From NCBI GenBank assembly GCA_031308135.1, contig JAHLJT010009419.1, forward strand, positions 33,527,540 through 33,591,539: a stretch of DNA of 64,000 bases. Reading direction: 5' to 3'. Within the stretch, counting starts at the first letter, position 1; each line of letters opens with the position of its first letter. The translations under genes and the position numbers were made by a program. The DNA is from Acheta domesticus (lineage: Eukaryota; Arthropoda; Insecta; Orthoptera; Gryllidae). Below, piece by piece: positions 55,168-64,000 of this stretch. The notes below the pieces were generated by a model that saw only the letters and a program-made list of their open reading frames with translations, was not told the origin of the DNA and did not search any database.

Positions 55168-55318
55168 GTAGAGAAAGTATAGTATTCTACTCGCGTAGAA
55201 TGGCTATTATTCACTCGTAGAAATTCCGACACTCACTCCAACGTTGCTCGTGTCGTAAACATCAACTCGTGAATAATAGCTATCATTCTACGCTCGTTGA
55301 AGAATGTACTATATTGTG
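55168..55318. repeat. Foldback element related to repeat R2
   Basis: Arms TAGTATTCTACTCGCGTAGA...GGCTATTATTCACTCG and CGTGAATAATAGCTATCATT...GAATGTACTA are inverted around 55,245. Preceded by AAGTCGTAGAGAAAGTA, as at the 3' end of R2 copy 2 (12,785-12,905), which has the same design with different arm sequence. Confidence 0.65.
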
Positions 55319-56060
55319 ATACTCTTATATTATGCACGGTAGATATTAAATCATTCCAAACCGTATAATTAACATGAAACATTAGACGCATTTAACTTCA
55401 CATTTCAATTAATAAAATGTGTGATAAAAATGAATTTCATTGTGTTTTAAAATAATTTTTTATGTTTTTTACTATTATCTTTAAAATTCATCTAATATAT
55501 TTATTATTGTATTCAATATTTTACAAAGCAAATAAATGAACCAAAGATAATTTTTACGATTAATTTTAATGGTGGTGTCCGAGGCAAACATACAAAGGAA
55601 TGTTCAAAGGTGAACAAAACACACATCTTTTAAATCTATTTTCCTTCTCTATTACTTCATATTTGTCGTTCTCGCATCACTTCTCTTCAACGTTATTTCC
55701 AATTTTTCAACAGATTTTAGTAATGTAGTGTACAATTTGTTGTGTTTATTGTTTCCAACGTTTGATTAGCCATAACGCTTGCAAATAAATCCCGACTTAC
55801 AATATTTTCCTTTTACATCGAAAGTTATAAACCTCCTGTGATACTACGGCAATTTAATGATATTCTGACAATGTGATTTGAAGATAGTATAACACTGTAA
55901 TGGTACAACGCTTTAAATGTGCAAACAACGCCTAAACAATAGCAGCGATTAAGAGATATTCGTAAAAAACTGTAGCCATAATCGTATTTTGGTATAATAT
56001 TAATTTAATATTTTAATAATTTTTCTTATTACTTTTCTTATTTCTTATATTTTTCTAAAG
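55319..56060. other. Intergenic, no gene recognised
   Basis: AT-rich, nothing supportable. Confidence 0.35.
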
Positions 56061-57145
56061 ATGGGTTTGGACAAACGGTGAAGGGCATTATTGGTGAAAC
56101 TCTTTTATCAAAACAATGCTGCAGCTGCACTTCGAGAATATCGCCGGTTGAAAGAATTAAGTAAGGGTCCTCCTCTTTCTTCACATGCTTAGCGGAACAT
56201 AATGAAGTTCGAAACAACTAGGAAACTGGGTGTCGCTCCGGGAAGAGGCCGACGACAAGTGGAACCAAAGGTGGTAGATCAAATCGCTGTTGGTCCGACC
56301 GACAACGCTGCGCGCAATTCCCGAGCGTCAAGCAGTGCGTGTGCTATGTCCCGACAGTTGACATACCGATGGCCACCAATGGTGCTTCCAACCATTCTCA
56401 AACGGTATTCGTACAAGATCTATATCATACATGCGCTTGTACCACTGGACGCAAAAACGTGTTGACTTCGCTCTCCATTTCTCAAGGAATGAAGTTGACG
56501 ATATCATACATGCGCTTGTATATCATATATCATACATGCGCTTGTACCACTGGACGCAAAAACGTGTTGACTTCGCTCTTCATTTCTCAAGGAATGAAGT
56601 TGACGAGGATCATTCTATGGGCGGATGAAGCACATTTTTCAGTGACGATTGAGGTGAACACACAATTGCCGAGAGTGGGGAACTTCACTGCCAGGCAATG
56701 TGCATGAATTTCCTCTACATGGTGAACGTGTCACCGTATGGTGTAGGTTCACGGCGACGGTCATCATTGGCCCATTCTTTCTTGAAGAGGCTGGCGCTCA
56801 AGAAGCAAAGACGTGCAGTGTCATTGGCTAGCGTGTCTATGATATGATTAACCAGCATGTCATTTCGAAGAGAGTCGCATTGAACTCACAATCATCCTGC
56901 AAGATGGAGCTCTACTGCACATCGCTCGTCAAGTGCAACTGCTTCTCCGCAACACATTCAGTAACGATCGTTTTATCAGGAGATCGTTTCCAACGGCTTG
57001 GCCGTCACGATCATCTGAGCTCACCCTGTGATTTCTGATTGTGAGGATATCTGTCACGGTTTACCAAGGAAACATTCAGTAACGATCGCATTATCAGGAG
57101 ACTTAAACAGGAAGAGTGGCGCGAAGATTTCCCTATAAATTGATT
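56061..57145 (+). pseudogene. Mariner-type transposase, degenerate
   Basis: Several frames together follow the insect mariner-like order. An N-terminal helix-turn-helix part reads LFYQNNAAAALREYRRLKEL, then KFETTRKLGVAPGRGRRQ and SSACAMSRQL. A catalytic-core part reads ILWADEAHFS (first Asp of the DDE/D core), then WC.FTATVIIGPFF.EEA, a DxxxH-like segment in decayed form (LQDGALLHIARQVQLLLRN-like, frame-shifted), and a last part resembling RSPELTPCDF. Stops and frameshifts are frequent. A block of about 105 bp carrying CATACATGCGCTTGTACCAC is duplicated in tandem (56,426 and 56,531). It cannot make a protein. Family assignment is from memory and fairly firm. Confidence 0.75.
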
Positions 57146-57184
57146 AATTATAGCTTCTTGGCGCGGCAACAGCTCTCAATAGTC

Positions 57185-57510
57185 CCGTAAGTGTTGGGCA
57201 TATTTTTATCGCGGGAGTTGGCAGGGATCCCCCGCCTCGGATGGCAAGTTCTGGTGCCGAAATGCACGTAGGATGGTGGGGTTTTCCCCTACCAGGTATC
57301 TCCCGCGAGCGGAGTACCGCCTCTGCTGGGAAAAGCGCAAAGCTCCTGACATGTGTGGTAGTGTAGAGAATGGAAGTGTATGTCTGCATAAGTACATTTA
57401 CGTATTTTATTTTTACGCTTTTTAGCAATATTTAGCTAGTGTCGTTGGGACTCAAACCCTAGGACCTTCCGGTCACAGGCACAGCGGTGACATCAATTGA
57501 GCCTCTTAAG
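57185..57510 (-). mobile_element. tRNA-derived SINE, copy 3 with head
   Basis: On the minus strand the head (57,510-57,447) has a box-A-like AGGCTCAATTGATG and, about 40 nt on, a clear box-B-like AGGGTTTGAGTCCC. The body reading toward 57,185 matches the repeats at 9.06 and 43.9 kb (ATCGCGGGAG, CCAGGTATCTCCCGCGAGCG, GACA.GTGTGGTA). This copy defines the family as a tRNA-headed SINE. It ends about 180 bp before the TATA box of gene 2. Confidence 0.6.
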
Positions 57511-57691
57511 CCGGTTTCATTTATAGATTTTGCCACGAGATGGGGAGGAGCGCTGTGCATCAGGCGGCCGGAACGGGACTCATGCGAGCGGAGCGGGACG
57601 AGTCGCGCCGAGTCGCGTCGCAAGGTCGCCACAGAAGCCTAGAGCGGGGGCGGAGGCAGGGCAGGGGCGGGGGCTGGGGCAGAGAGAGATC

Positions 57692-57700
57692 TATATATAT
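57692..57700 (+). promoter_or_regulatory. TATA box of gene 2
   Basis: TATATATAT at 57,692-57,700 within an otherwise G+C-rich 5' region (57,530-57,740), 44 bases before the start codon. A start site about 25-30 nt downstream would give a very short leader. Confidence 0.6.
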
Positions 57701-57743
57701 GTGTGGGAGCCGCGGTCCTGCGCCACTCGCCCTGCCCAGCGCC

Positions 57744-57875
57744 ATGTCCGTCGCGCAGGCGCTGCTGCTGCTGGCGGCCCTTCGCCCTGCGGCGCTCGCC
57801 CTCAGCGTCCCTTCGCCCCGGTCCCAGCTCCCGCCGTACCATCGCGCCGCGCCGCTGCCGGCGAATGCCACCGCT

Positions 57876-57913
<38 letters not shown>

Positions 57914-57942
57914 CACCGAGCTGCGCGTGCCACAGCGGCTCC
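57744..57942 (+). CDS. Gene 2, exon 1: secreted protein of unknown family
   Basis: The ATG at 57,744 opens a 66-codon frame plus one base, ending at a consensus donor (CTCC|GTGAGT). It encodes a clear signal peptide (MSVAQALLLLAALRPAALAL), a proline/serine-rich part, an NAT sequon, a run of about ten alanines from a (GCC)n repeat, then VTELRVPQRL. The CpG-rich promoter and TATA box support it. Phase 1 out. Same strand and first-exon design as the lipase, so a related secreted enzyme is possible, but no catalytic domain is in the window. Confidence 0.75.
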
Positions 57943-57954
57943 GTGAGTACGTCT

Positions 57955-58290
57955 CTGGAGTAATGATGTTTTTAAATATCGATGTTTTAAAGATGGTGTA
58001 ATAACCACTAACATCACATTAAAAAATAATAAGAACAATGGATGCTCAATGAAGATAGTACACACACCGTTTGTTTGGTTGGTTCATATAAACTGACAAT
58101 TTTATATAAACTGACAATTTTACACAATTGTGATTATGGAAATTTTTCATTCACAATCAAACAGCGAAGACCGAGCACAAAACATCGATGTTAAAAACCA
58201 TCCGCCTAATTTATATGGATGTTTAAAACACCGATGCTTCTATAAAAACATCGATGTTTAGAAAACATCGACATGGATGTGTCATACCAA
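57955..58290. repeat. ATCGATGTTT-rich repeat in gene 2 intron 1
   Basis: AAATATCGATGTTTTAAAGATG, several AAACATCGATGTTTA words and a terminal GTGTCATACCAACTATGGAGCATGACA. Related to the blocks at 10.94 and 30.29 kb. The rest of the intron (58,291-60,532) is AT-rich with no recognised feature. Confidence 0.5.
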
Positions 58291-60532
58291 CTATGGAGCA
58301 TGACAGGTGCAGTAGTAATACATGAAAGTGTACAAAAACGTTGCGTGCTTCGTGCAGGCGAACAACGCTGCGGGGTCACATCGGCGACCCAAATCTTTTT
58401 TTTTATAGTTTATTATATGCAATGCCCTGCGTTGCCTGGGTGTTTATTAATCACGATCACCTATTAGATAAACGTTTAGGGACCCTTAAATTGCTGAGGT
58501 GATTGAGACCCATGAACGATATACTGTGACGATCCACACAGATTCGCCAAAACATTATTTCGATTTATTTCAAAAGACCCGAAACCGACTTTTGAATAAA
58601 CAAATGACGACATTCGGAAAGAGTAGTGTTTGTTTATTTATTTATTACGCCGGAACTGTGGAAAAACAGACATGGATAAATAAATAAATAAAGAAGGGGT
58701 GGCGAATATTCATATGAACATTTTTTAAAGAAGAAAATCAAAAGATACAATTTTTGAAGAAGTTAGAACATCACGAATCCTGATGGAAGTAACAGTGTTA
58801 AAAATAACCTGAACGGGACTACAAAATAATAAAGTTCAGAAGAAATAGCCAAAAAATATTAAATTAATTACGGGAGTGGAATCGAGATATAGGAAAATTT
58901 AAAGAGAAAATGCCGTTACATTCCAAAGTAATTGACGATTGAGGGAGGGAGCAATTGTTTTTGAACTTAATAATAGGGACAGCAACAGAACAGAATGATG
59001 CGAAACATGGTGTGGGTTGCATAGTGGATGAAGGCCATGTTAGATTTTACGTTCATAAATGTAATGTGTTATTGTTAAGTATTATATGGAAGGACAGCAG
59101 GTTGAATAAGCGGAAGTACGTGAATCGACATGGACACACATTTTTAATGACAGATGGTAATTCCGGAGTTCGGCGATGCACATGTTGCTCTTCTGGTGGA
59201 ACTGGCGGGGTTCGGGGTAAGGAAAGTGAACATTTAAATTTATTCAACATCGTAATATGAGGCCGAAAAGTTTCTAGCAGTAGAAAGGATGTTAAATTTC
59301 AAAAGTAAAATGAACATAAAGAAGGAATGCGCTCACTTGTGATGATATGTTTCTTTGCATTTTATGTATGAATGTGTTGTAGGACTGTGTTTTCAAAGAC
59401 AGGATATAAATATTTCAGTAGTGTTAGTATTTTCTTTAAGTGTGTTATGTGAAAGCATTTGGAGGCGGCGGTGACGCAAGATGGTTGTTTTGATGCAGAA
59501 ATAAACGGAATTGTACCGGTGATTGCGGAAGCAATGATACATTTTCAAAATTTAGGCTTTTCGTTTCAGTTTTGAGCAAAAGAGAGGAGAAAACAACATC
59601 TACAACACCCAAACCGCTGATAGGCATCCTGTTTCCCGTATGGGGCCGGCTTTGCCAACTCACACCACAAAACAACAATACAAAACAACAACAAAAACAT
59701 GAGTTCTCAGATGTAGGGAAATATTATTTACAACTCACGTAACGAAAACAGTATCAGTTGGCAGTAAATATTTTTTTATTAAATTAATATCAGAGAAACC
59801 GTTACAGTTGGCATTCCTCGAGTTGGGCGAAATATTTATATATTGTCAGTAAATGTTTATAACTCATTAGTGAACTAATAGAACCGTTACAGTTGGCCGC
59901 CAAGCGTGTGTTGAAGAGAATAAATATTATTTATTTATAAAACAAAATCCCATGAGCTAATAGTAGTACCGCTACAATACTAATGAGTAACTAATTGTCA
60001 TAATGGCGATTAAGCAAATGATGAAGCAATGGTGGGATGAAAAACAGGGCAAACGGGAGAACTCCGAGAAAATCTGCCGAGAAATAGCCAACTCCTTTAA
60101 ACCAAAAAACATGAAATTGGGTTCAGAGGGAAGTTCAAGCTTCTTTCTCAGCAAAGTTAGCTCAACATCAGCGCTCTCGCTTAACTCCTTAAGAAAATAA
60201 ACTATGCGAAAATTGGGGTAAAATCTGGACGAATATTGAAAATATACCATTAGCATTTTTACCAGTTTTTTCAATGATTTATAGAATTAATGAGATTCAC
60301 ATACCACTTAGAATAGTTGAATTAATTGTGTCTGTTCAAATGAGAATTTCTGCATTGCTAGCAAGCGCAAAAAAGGAGTGTTTAAATTTCGTTTTTCAAT
60401 TCGTCGTAAAGAGATATGTGTTTAAAAGAGTGCTGATTGGTAAAACACTAAGATGTTTCTGGTGGTTTATGGATTAATTCGAATGAATTTTGATTATTAT
60501 CTCAAAATAAATATCCATATATTTTCATGTAG
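58291..60532. other. Gene 2 intron 1, right part
   Basis: AT-rich. Short frames at 58,955-59,260 and 59,972-60,274 have no family resemblance. TAAGATGTTTCTGGTGG at 60,448 is a fragment of the ATCGATGTTT repeat. Confidence 0.4.
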
Positions 60533-60622
60533 AGTCAGAAGAGTTCGTGACAACTGACGAGGGCCCTTCTGTCAGTGGATTCGTGAAGGACATCGTGAAG
60601 CAAGTAACAGTGGGCAACAAGA
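60533..60622 (+). CDS. Gene 2, exon 2 (continues beyond window)
   Basis: Acceptor TTTTCATGTAG|AG, donor AACAAGA|GTAAGA. A 90-nt, phase 1-1 exon that joins in frame to exon 1 as Q-SEEFVTTDEGPSVSGF and VKDIVKQVTVGNK. The alternative acceptor two bases on gives an early stop, which supports this choice. The sequence is open and amphipathic, without a known motif. No further exon of this gene is recognised to 64,000. Confidence 0.65.
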
Positions 60623-61244
60623 GTAAGAGAACTTCTTTAGACATGCACTTGCCACAATCAACTAGCACAAGCACAAATAAGTGAAGCACTTATTAGCACT
60701 GAGAGCATGTTAGTTTGGCAGTGATAACTGTGCACTTCTTTTTAAGTATCAAAGAAATGAGACACTCTTTCAGCGTAGAAAGTTAATTATTACCTGAATC
60801 ATTCAAATATTTGAAAATTATTATTTAAATTGTAGGTAAAAATTAGCTATTGAATACGACAAATAAGACTATCTAGTTTATGTAAAATAGACTTAAAGAA
60901 ATTATAGAAACCATTACACAGGCCTGCGACCAAAAAACTGCAAAGGATTTTTTTATATTTTCTTACAGATTTTGACCTCCCAAAATCATAAAAAATATTC
61001 AAATTATTATATCACATAAGGTTTTATGTATATTGCAGTATCTACGTTCATTATAATTATAATTATAGTAATAAACCCATATGATTTTTATTTGATAATG
61101 GAGAAAAACAACCTGAGCTGTTGGTAAGACTGGGAATGTTTTAACAGGTTGAGACAAGTCAAATGACGTATATCGCTTGAAACAAAGAAAAGCTCTCAGT
61201 AGACATACTGATATTGAAGTGAACAGTGCTGTTGTCTGTTAATC

Positions 61245-62948
61245 ATGGCTACAAGGGGTTGTGTTATTTCTCCAAACAGTTTTTGTTATATCTGTGGTGA
61301 ATTCACTATTAAAAGTCAACAGAGAAATATAAGTGATTTTATAAGGAAAGTTTATTTTGCCTACTTTAAATTAAAAGTTGGTGATCAAGATAAACCATGG
61401 GCCCCGCATAAGGTGTGTAGAAGATGCGAAGAAGATCTTCGTTTGTGGTTTAAGGGAAAGAAAAAATCATTTCGATTTGGAATTCCTATGATATGGCGTG
61501 AGCAGAAAAATCACACCTCTGACTGCTACTTCTGCTCAGTTGACGTAAAGGGATTCAATTCAAAAAACAAAAGAAACATAAGTTATCCTAATCTTGACTC
61601 AGCTATACGTCCAGTGCCCCATAGCTCCGAGATATCTATCCCGCAGCCACCTTCCAGTTTGGATGAATATCCTAGTGAGTTGGAGGACGAAGCTACTTTA
61701 CCTCCTCCCGGTGAATCAAGCTCAGATTCATCTTTTGACGAAGATGGAAGGCCTCAACTATTTTCTCAAGGTGAGCTCAATGATTTAGTAAGAGATTTAG
61801 GTCTTTCAAAAGATGCAGCCGAACTGTTAGGTTCTAGATTAAAAAATAAAAACCTTTTATCACCTGGCACTTCTTTCTACTGGTACAGACACCGAGAAAA
61901 AGAATTCACCCAGTTTTTTTCAAAAGAAGGAAATTTAGTTTTCTGCAATAATGTGGAAGAACTCATACATTGCTTTGATATAAAGTATGACTCATCTGAA
62001 TGGCGCCTATTCATTGACTCATCTAAGACTAGCCTTAAAGTAGTATTATTGCACAATGGAAATAAATTTGCCTCGATTCCGATTGGACATTCCGTGCATA
62101 TGAAAGAAGATTATAACGATTTGGCCATTATCCTGGAAAAAATCAAGTATCAAGACCATCAATGGATGATTTGTGGGGACTTCAAAATACTGACAATGCT
62201 TTTGGGTCAGCAGGCAGGCTATACTAAATACCCATGCTTCTTATGCTTGTGGGATAGTAGAGCCAGAGAACAGCACTGGAAAAAAAGTGATTGGCCATCC
62301 CGAGAAACTTTAAAACCTGGAGAGAAAAATGTTATAAACACTACCTTGGTACCACCAGAAAAGGTTTTGTTGCCCCCTCTCCATATCAAATTGGGGTTGA
62401 TGAAACAATTTGTAAAATCGCTGCAAAAGGATGGAGACTGTTTCAAATATTTATGTACAAAATTTCCGAAGCTGTCAGAAGCAAAGTTGAAAGAGGGAGT
62501 TTTCACCGGCCCCGACATAAGAAAACTTTTAACGGACCCTTCATTTGTGGAAACTATGAATGAGAAGGAAAAAGAAGCTTGGGTATCGTTCAAGGACGTA
62601 GTGCGAAAGTTTTTAGGAAATACCAGGAATCCTAACTATAAAACCATTGTGCAACGGATGTTAGCAGCATATGAAGCTCAAGGCTGCAAGATGAGCTTGA
62701 AGGTCCATTTTTTACACTCTCACATAGACTATTTTCCTGAAAACCTGGGAGCTTACAGTGAAGAGCAGGGGGAGCGATTTCACCAGGATGTGCGTGATAT
62801 CGAGAGAAGGTACCAAGGGCGATGGGATGTCACTATGCTTGCTGACTACTGTTGGCTGCTTAAGCGAGAAACTGAAAATAAAAATCGGAAAAGGACTCGT
62901 CAAAGTATCAAGGAAAAGAAGAAGACGTTTCATAAAGAACATGAATAA
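61245..62948 (+). CDS. Putative DDE-type transposase with ZAD-like N terminus
   Basis: An intact, intron-less 567-codon gene, ATG after a short leader. Residues 1-65 carry a ZAD-like C-x2-C...C-x2-C cluster (Cys14/17 and 58/61, with PWAPHKVC), followed by PMIWREQKNH and CYFC (Cys94/97). About 110-170 is an acidic, serine/proline-rich linker. The C-terminal 400 residues look like an RNase-H-fold nuclease: Asp258 at a strand end (RLFIDSSKTSLKVVLL), Asp312 (WMICGDFKIL), a CxxC...H insertion (Cys331, Cys334, His344 in YPCFLCLWDSR), and Glu506/507/510 in SEEQGERFHQD. The tail is basic. I recall close relatives as uncharacterised proteins in many invertebrates. Position inside matching terminal repeats makes a transposase the best inference; the D-D-E choice is inference. 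Confidence 0.7.
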   Translation: MATRGCVISPNSFCYICGEFTIKSQQRNISDFIRKVYFAYFKLKVGDQDKPWAPHKVCRRCEEDLRLWFKGKKKSFRFGIPMIWREQKNHTSDCYFCSVDVKGFNSKNKRNISYPNLDSAIRPVPHSSEISIPQPPSSLDEYPSELEDEATLPPPGESSSDSSFDEDGRPQLFSQGELNDLVRDLGLSKDAAELLGSRLKNKNLLSPGTSFYWYRHREKEFTQFFSKEGNLVFCNNVEELIHCFDIKYDSSEWRLFIDSSKTSLKVVLLHNGNKFASIPIGHSVHMKEDYNDLAIILEKIKYQDHQWMICGDFKILTMLLGQQAGYTKYPCFLCLWDSRAREQHWKKSDWPSRETLKPGEKNVINTTLVPPEKVLLPPLHIKLGLMKQFVKSLQKDGDCFKYLCTKFPKLSEAKLKEGVFTGPDIRKLLTDPSFVETMNEKEKEAWVSFKDVVRKFLGNTRNPNYKTIVQRMLAAYEAQGCKMSLKVHFLHSHIDYFPENLGAYSEEQGERFHQDVRDIERRYQGRWDVTMLADYCWLLKRETENKNRKRTRQSIKEKKKTFHKEHE

Positions 62949-63012
62949 GTACATGTATCAAAATAATGTTTCGTTTGCTTTAAAAAAAAAAACTTATTGT
63001 TTGAAAATTTTG

Positions 63013-63018
63013 AATAAA
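63013..63018 (+). terminator. Polyadenylation signal of the transposase gene
   Basis: AATAAA 65 bases after the stop codon, inside the element and before its right terminal repeat, so the transcript can end within the transposon. Confidence 0.55.
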
Positions 63019-63481
63019 GGAGTGCTTTAACCAATATTTTGTGTTGGAATTTGCAAAAAATCCTTATGTGATAGAAAAAAATGGCCATAACTTTTGAAAT
63101 CAGCGCACTTTAAAACATATAACTCAGTAAAAATATCTAATGCAGCTAACAAAAAATTTTTTTTCGCAGACCTGTGTTATTGTTGTCTTGGAGACACTGT
63201 AAACGAATACTTATTACTTTCCCGTACACATACGGAGTAATCCCTATACAGTATTCGAGTAAACTTCTCGTGTGCGTGCGTGAGGATTTGTGGTTCCGTC
63301 TCTCGCGGTTAGACCATTTCCCGCGCACCAATCGAGGCATACGAGGTGTCATTCGACGCGTCTCTGTCTCCTGATAGGGCACTAATAATTTGTTTTCAGA
63401 TTTGGCTATAAAAATCTAAGAAATTTCTAAAAACATGTTTTTTCGTGTTTTGGCGCTGCGATCTTGGTGAGTATGTCGGGA

Positions 63482-63530
63482 ACTAAATCAACGCCATCTA
63501 ATTAGATGTACGTGGCGTTGATTCAACTCC
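63482..63530. repeat. Inverted repeat AATCAACGCCA / TGGCGTTGATT
   Basis: An 11-bp perfect stem around a 14-nt centre containing TCTAATTAGA. The right flank TTCAACTCCAGTACC also occurs near 47,818, marking a dispersed repeat end. Confidence 0.5.
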
Positions 63531-63539
63531 AGTACCAAT

Positions 63540-64000
63540 GCCCGACGAAGAGAAAGAGAGAGAGAAAGATAGATAGATAGATAGATAAAGAGAGAGAGAG
63601 AGAGACGACGGAGACGACGATGAAGACGACGACGAGACAAACAGGACGAAGACGAACAGGACGAAGACGAAGAAGACGAAGACGAAGACGAAGAAGACGA
63701 AGAAGACGAAGACGAAGACGAAGACGAAGACGAAGAAGACGAAGACGAAGACGAAGACGAAGAAGACGAAGACGAAGACGAAGAAGACGAAGACGAAGAA
63801 GACGAAGACGAACAAGACGAAGACGAACAAGACGAAGACGAACAAGAACAAGACGAACAAGAACAAGACGAACAAGAACAAGACGAACAAGAACAAGACG
63901 AACAAGAACAAGACGAACAAGAACAAGACGAACAAGAACAAGACGAAGACGAAGAAGACGAAGACGAAGAAGACGAAGACGAAGAAGACGAAGACGAAGA
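63540..64000. repeat. GACGAA/GAAGAC microsatellite, runs off the window
   Basis: Starts as (GA)n and (GATA)n, then becomes a long GACGAA/GAAGAC/GAACAA array to the right edge. One + frame would read as an acidic Asp/Glu tract and the minus frame as a Phe/Val/Leu run; both are repeat-driven. True length cannot be seen. Confidence 0.9.

Larger units (their letters stand above)
60917..63176 (+). mobile_element. Complete DNA transposon, unassigned superfamily (2.26 kb)
   Basis: Terminal inverted repeats start CACAGG(C/T)CTGCGA at both ends (12 of 13 matching, similarity continuing into A-runs). A perfect TTA lies on each side (60,914-60,916 and 63,177-63,179), a 3-bp target duplication. Subterminal TATCACATAAGG (61,010-61,021) is exactly inverted as CCTTATGTGATA (63,062-63,073). 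One intact gene fills the interior. CAC-starting ends and a 3-bp duplication recall the CACTA group, but the protein is not obviously a CACTA transposase. The element sits in the gene 2 intron after exon 2, same strand. Confidence 0.75.

Noticed and set aside
63498..63941. 147-codon minus-strand frame made of Phe, Val and Leu
   Set aside because: Pure microsatellite translation.

Overview
The window is nuclear DNA from an arthropod, most likely an insect with a large, repeat-rich genome. Evidence: an AT-rich background, GT-AG introns of 1-12 kb, short interstitial TTAGG-type telomere motifs near 38.7 kb, and a dense mix of insect-type mobile elements (hAT, piggyBac, Tc1/mariner, Penelope-like, gypsy-type LTR, tRNA-derived SINEs). 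There is no bacterial-style gene packing. The species cannot be named from sequence alone.

Gene 1 (+ strand, 19,153 or 3,480 to 49,489) is a secreted lipase of the pancreatic-lipase family. I rebuilt it by hand as nine coding exons whose phases all agree. They give one 361-residue frame with a complete Ser-Asp-His triad. Exons 2-6, 8 and 9 are clearly GC-rich and sit as islands in AT-rich introns packed with repeats. Two mutually exclusive signal-peptide exons, about 15.7 kb apart, both end in phase 1 and could feed exon 2.

Gene 2 (+ strand, from 57,744) starts with a TATA box, a signal-peptide exon and an alanine tract. A phase-compatible second exon follows at 60,533, and the gene runs off the right edge. 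I do not recognise the product.

The rest is mostly mobile DNA. From left to right: a broken transposase tail (0.75-1.15 kb); a repeat family (0-3 kb and 13.4-14 kb); five non-autonomous hAT elements with 8-bp target duplications; the split relic of a TE-associated protein (11.5-13.3 kb, minus); a 14-bp minisatellite before lipase exon 1b; a 4.4-kb LTR element with decayed pol (23.2-27.6 kb); two piggyBac-type elements with TTAA sites; a Penelope-like fragment with a hammerhead-ribozyme motif (36.3 kb); a solo LTR (39.8 kb); foldback elements; SINEs; a dead mariner-type transposase (56-57.1 kb); and an acidic-codon microsatellite at the right edge.

The most interesting item is at 60,917-63,176: a complete DNA element with CACAGG-starting terminal repeats, a TTA duplication and one intact 567-codon gene. 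That protein has a ZAD-like cysteine cluster and a plausible D-D-E core with an inserted CxxC...H. It lies inside the intron after gene 2 exon 2.
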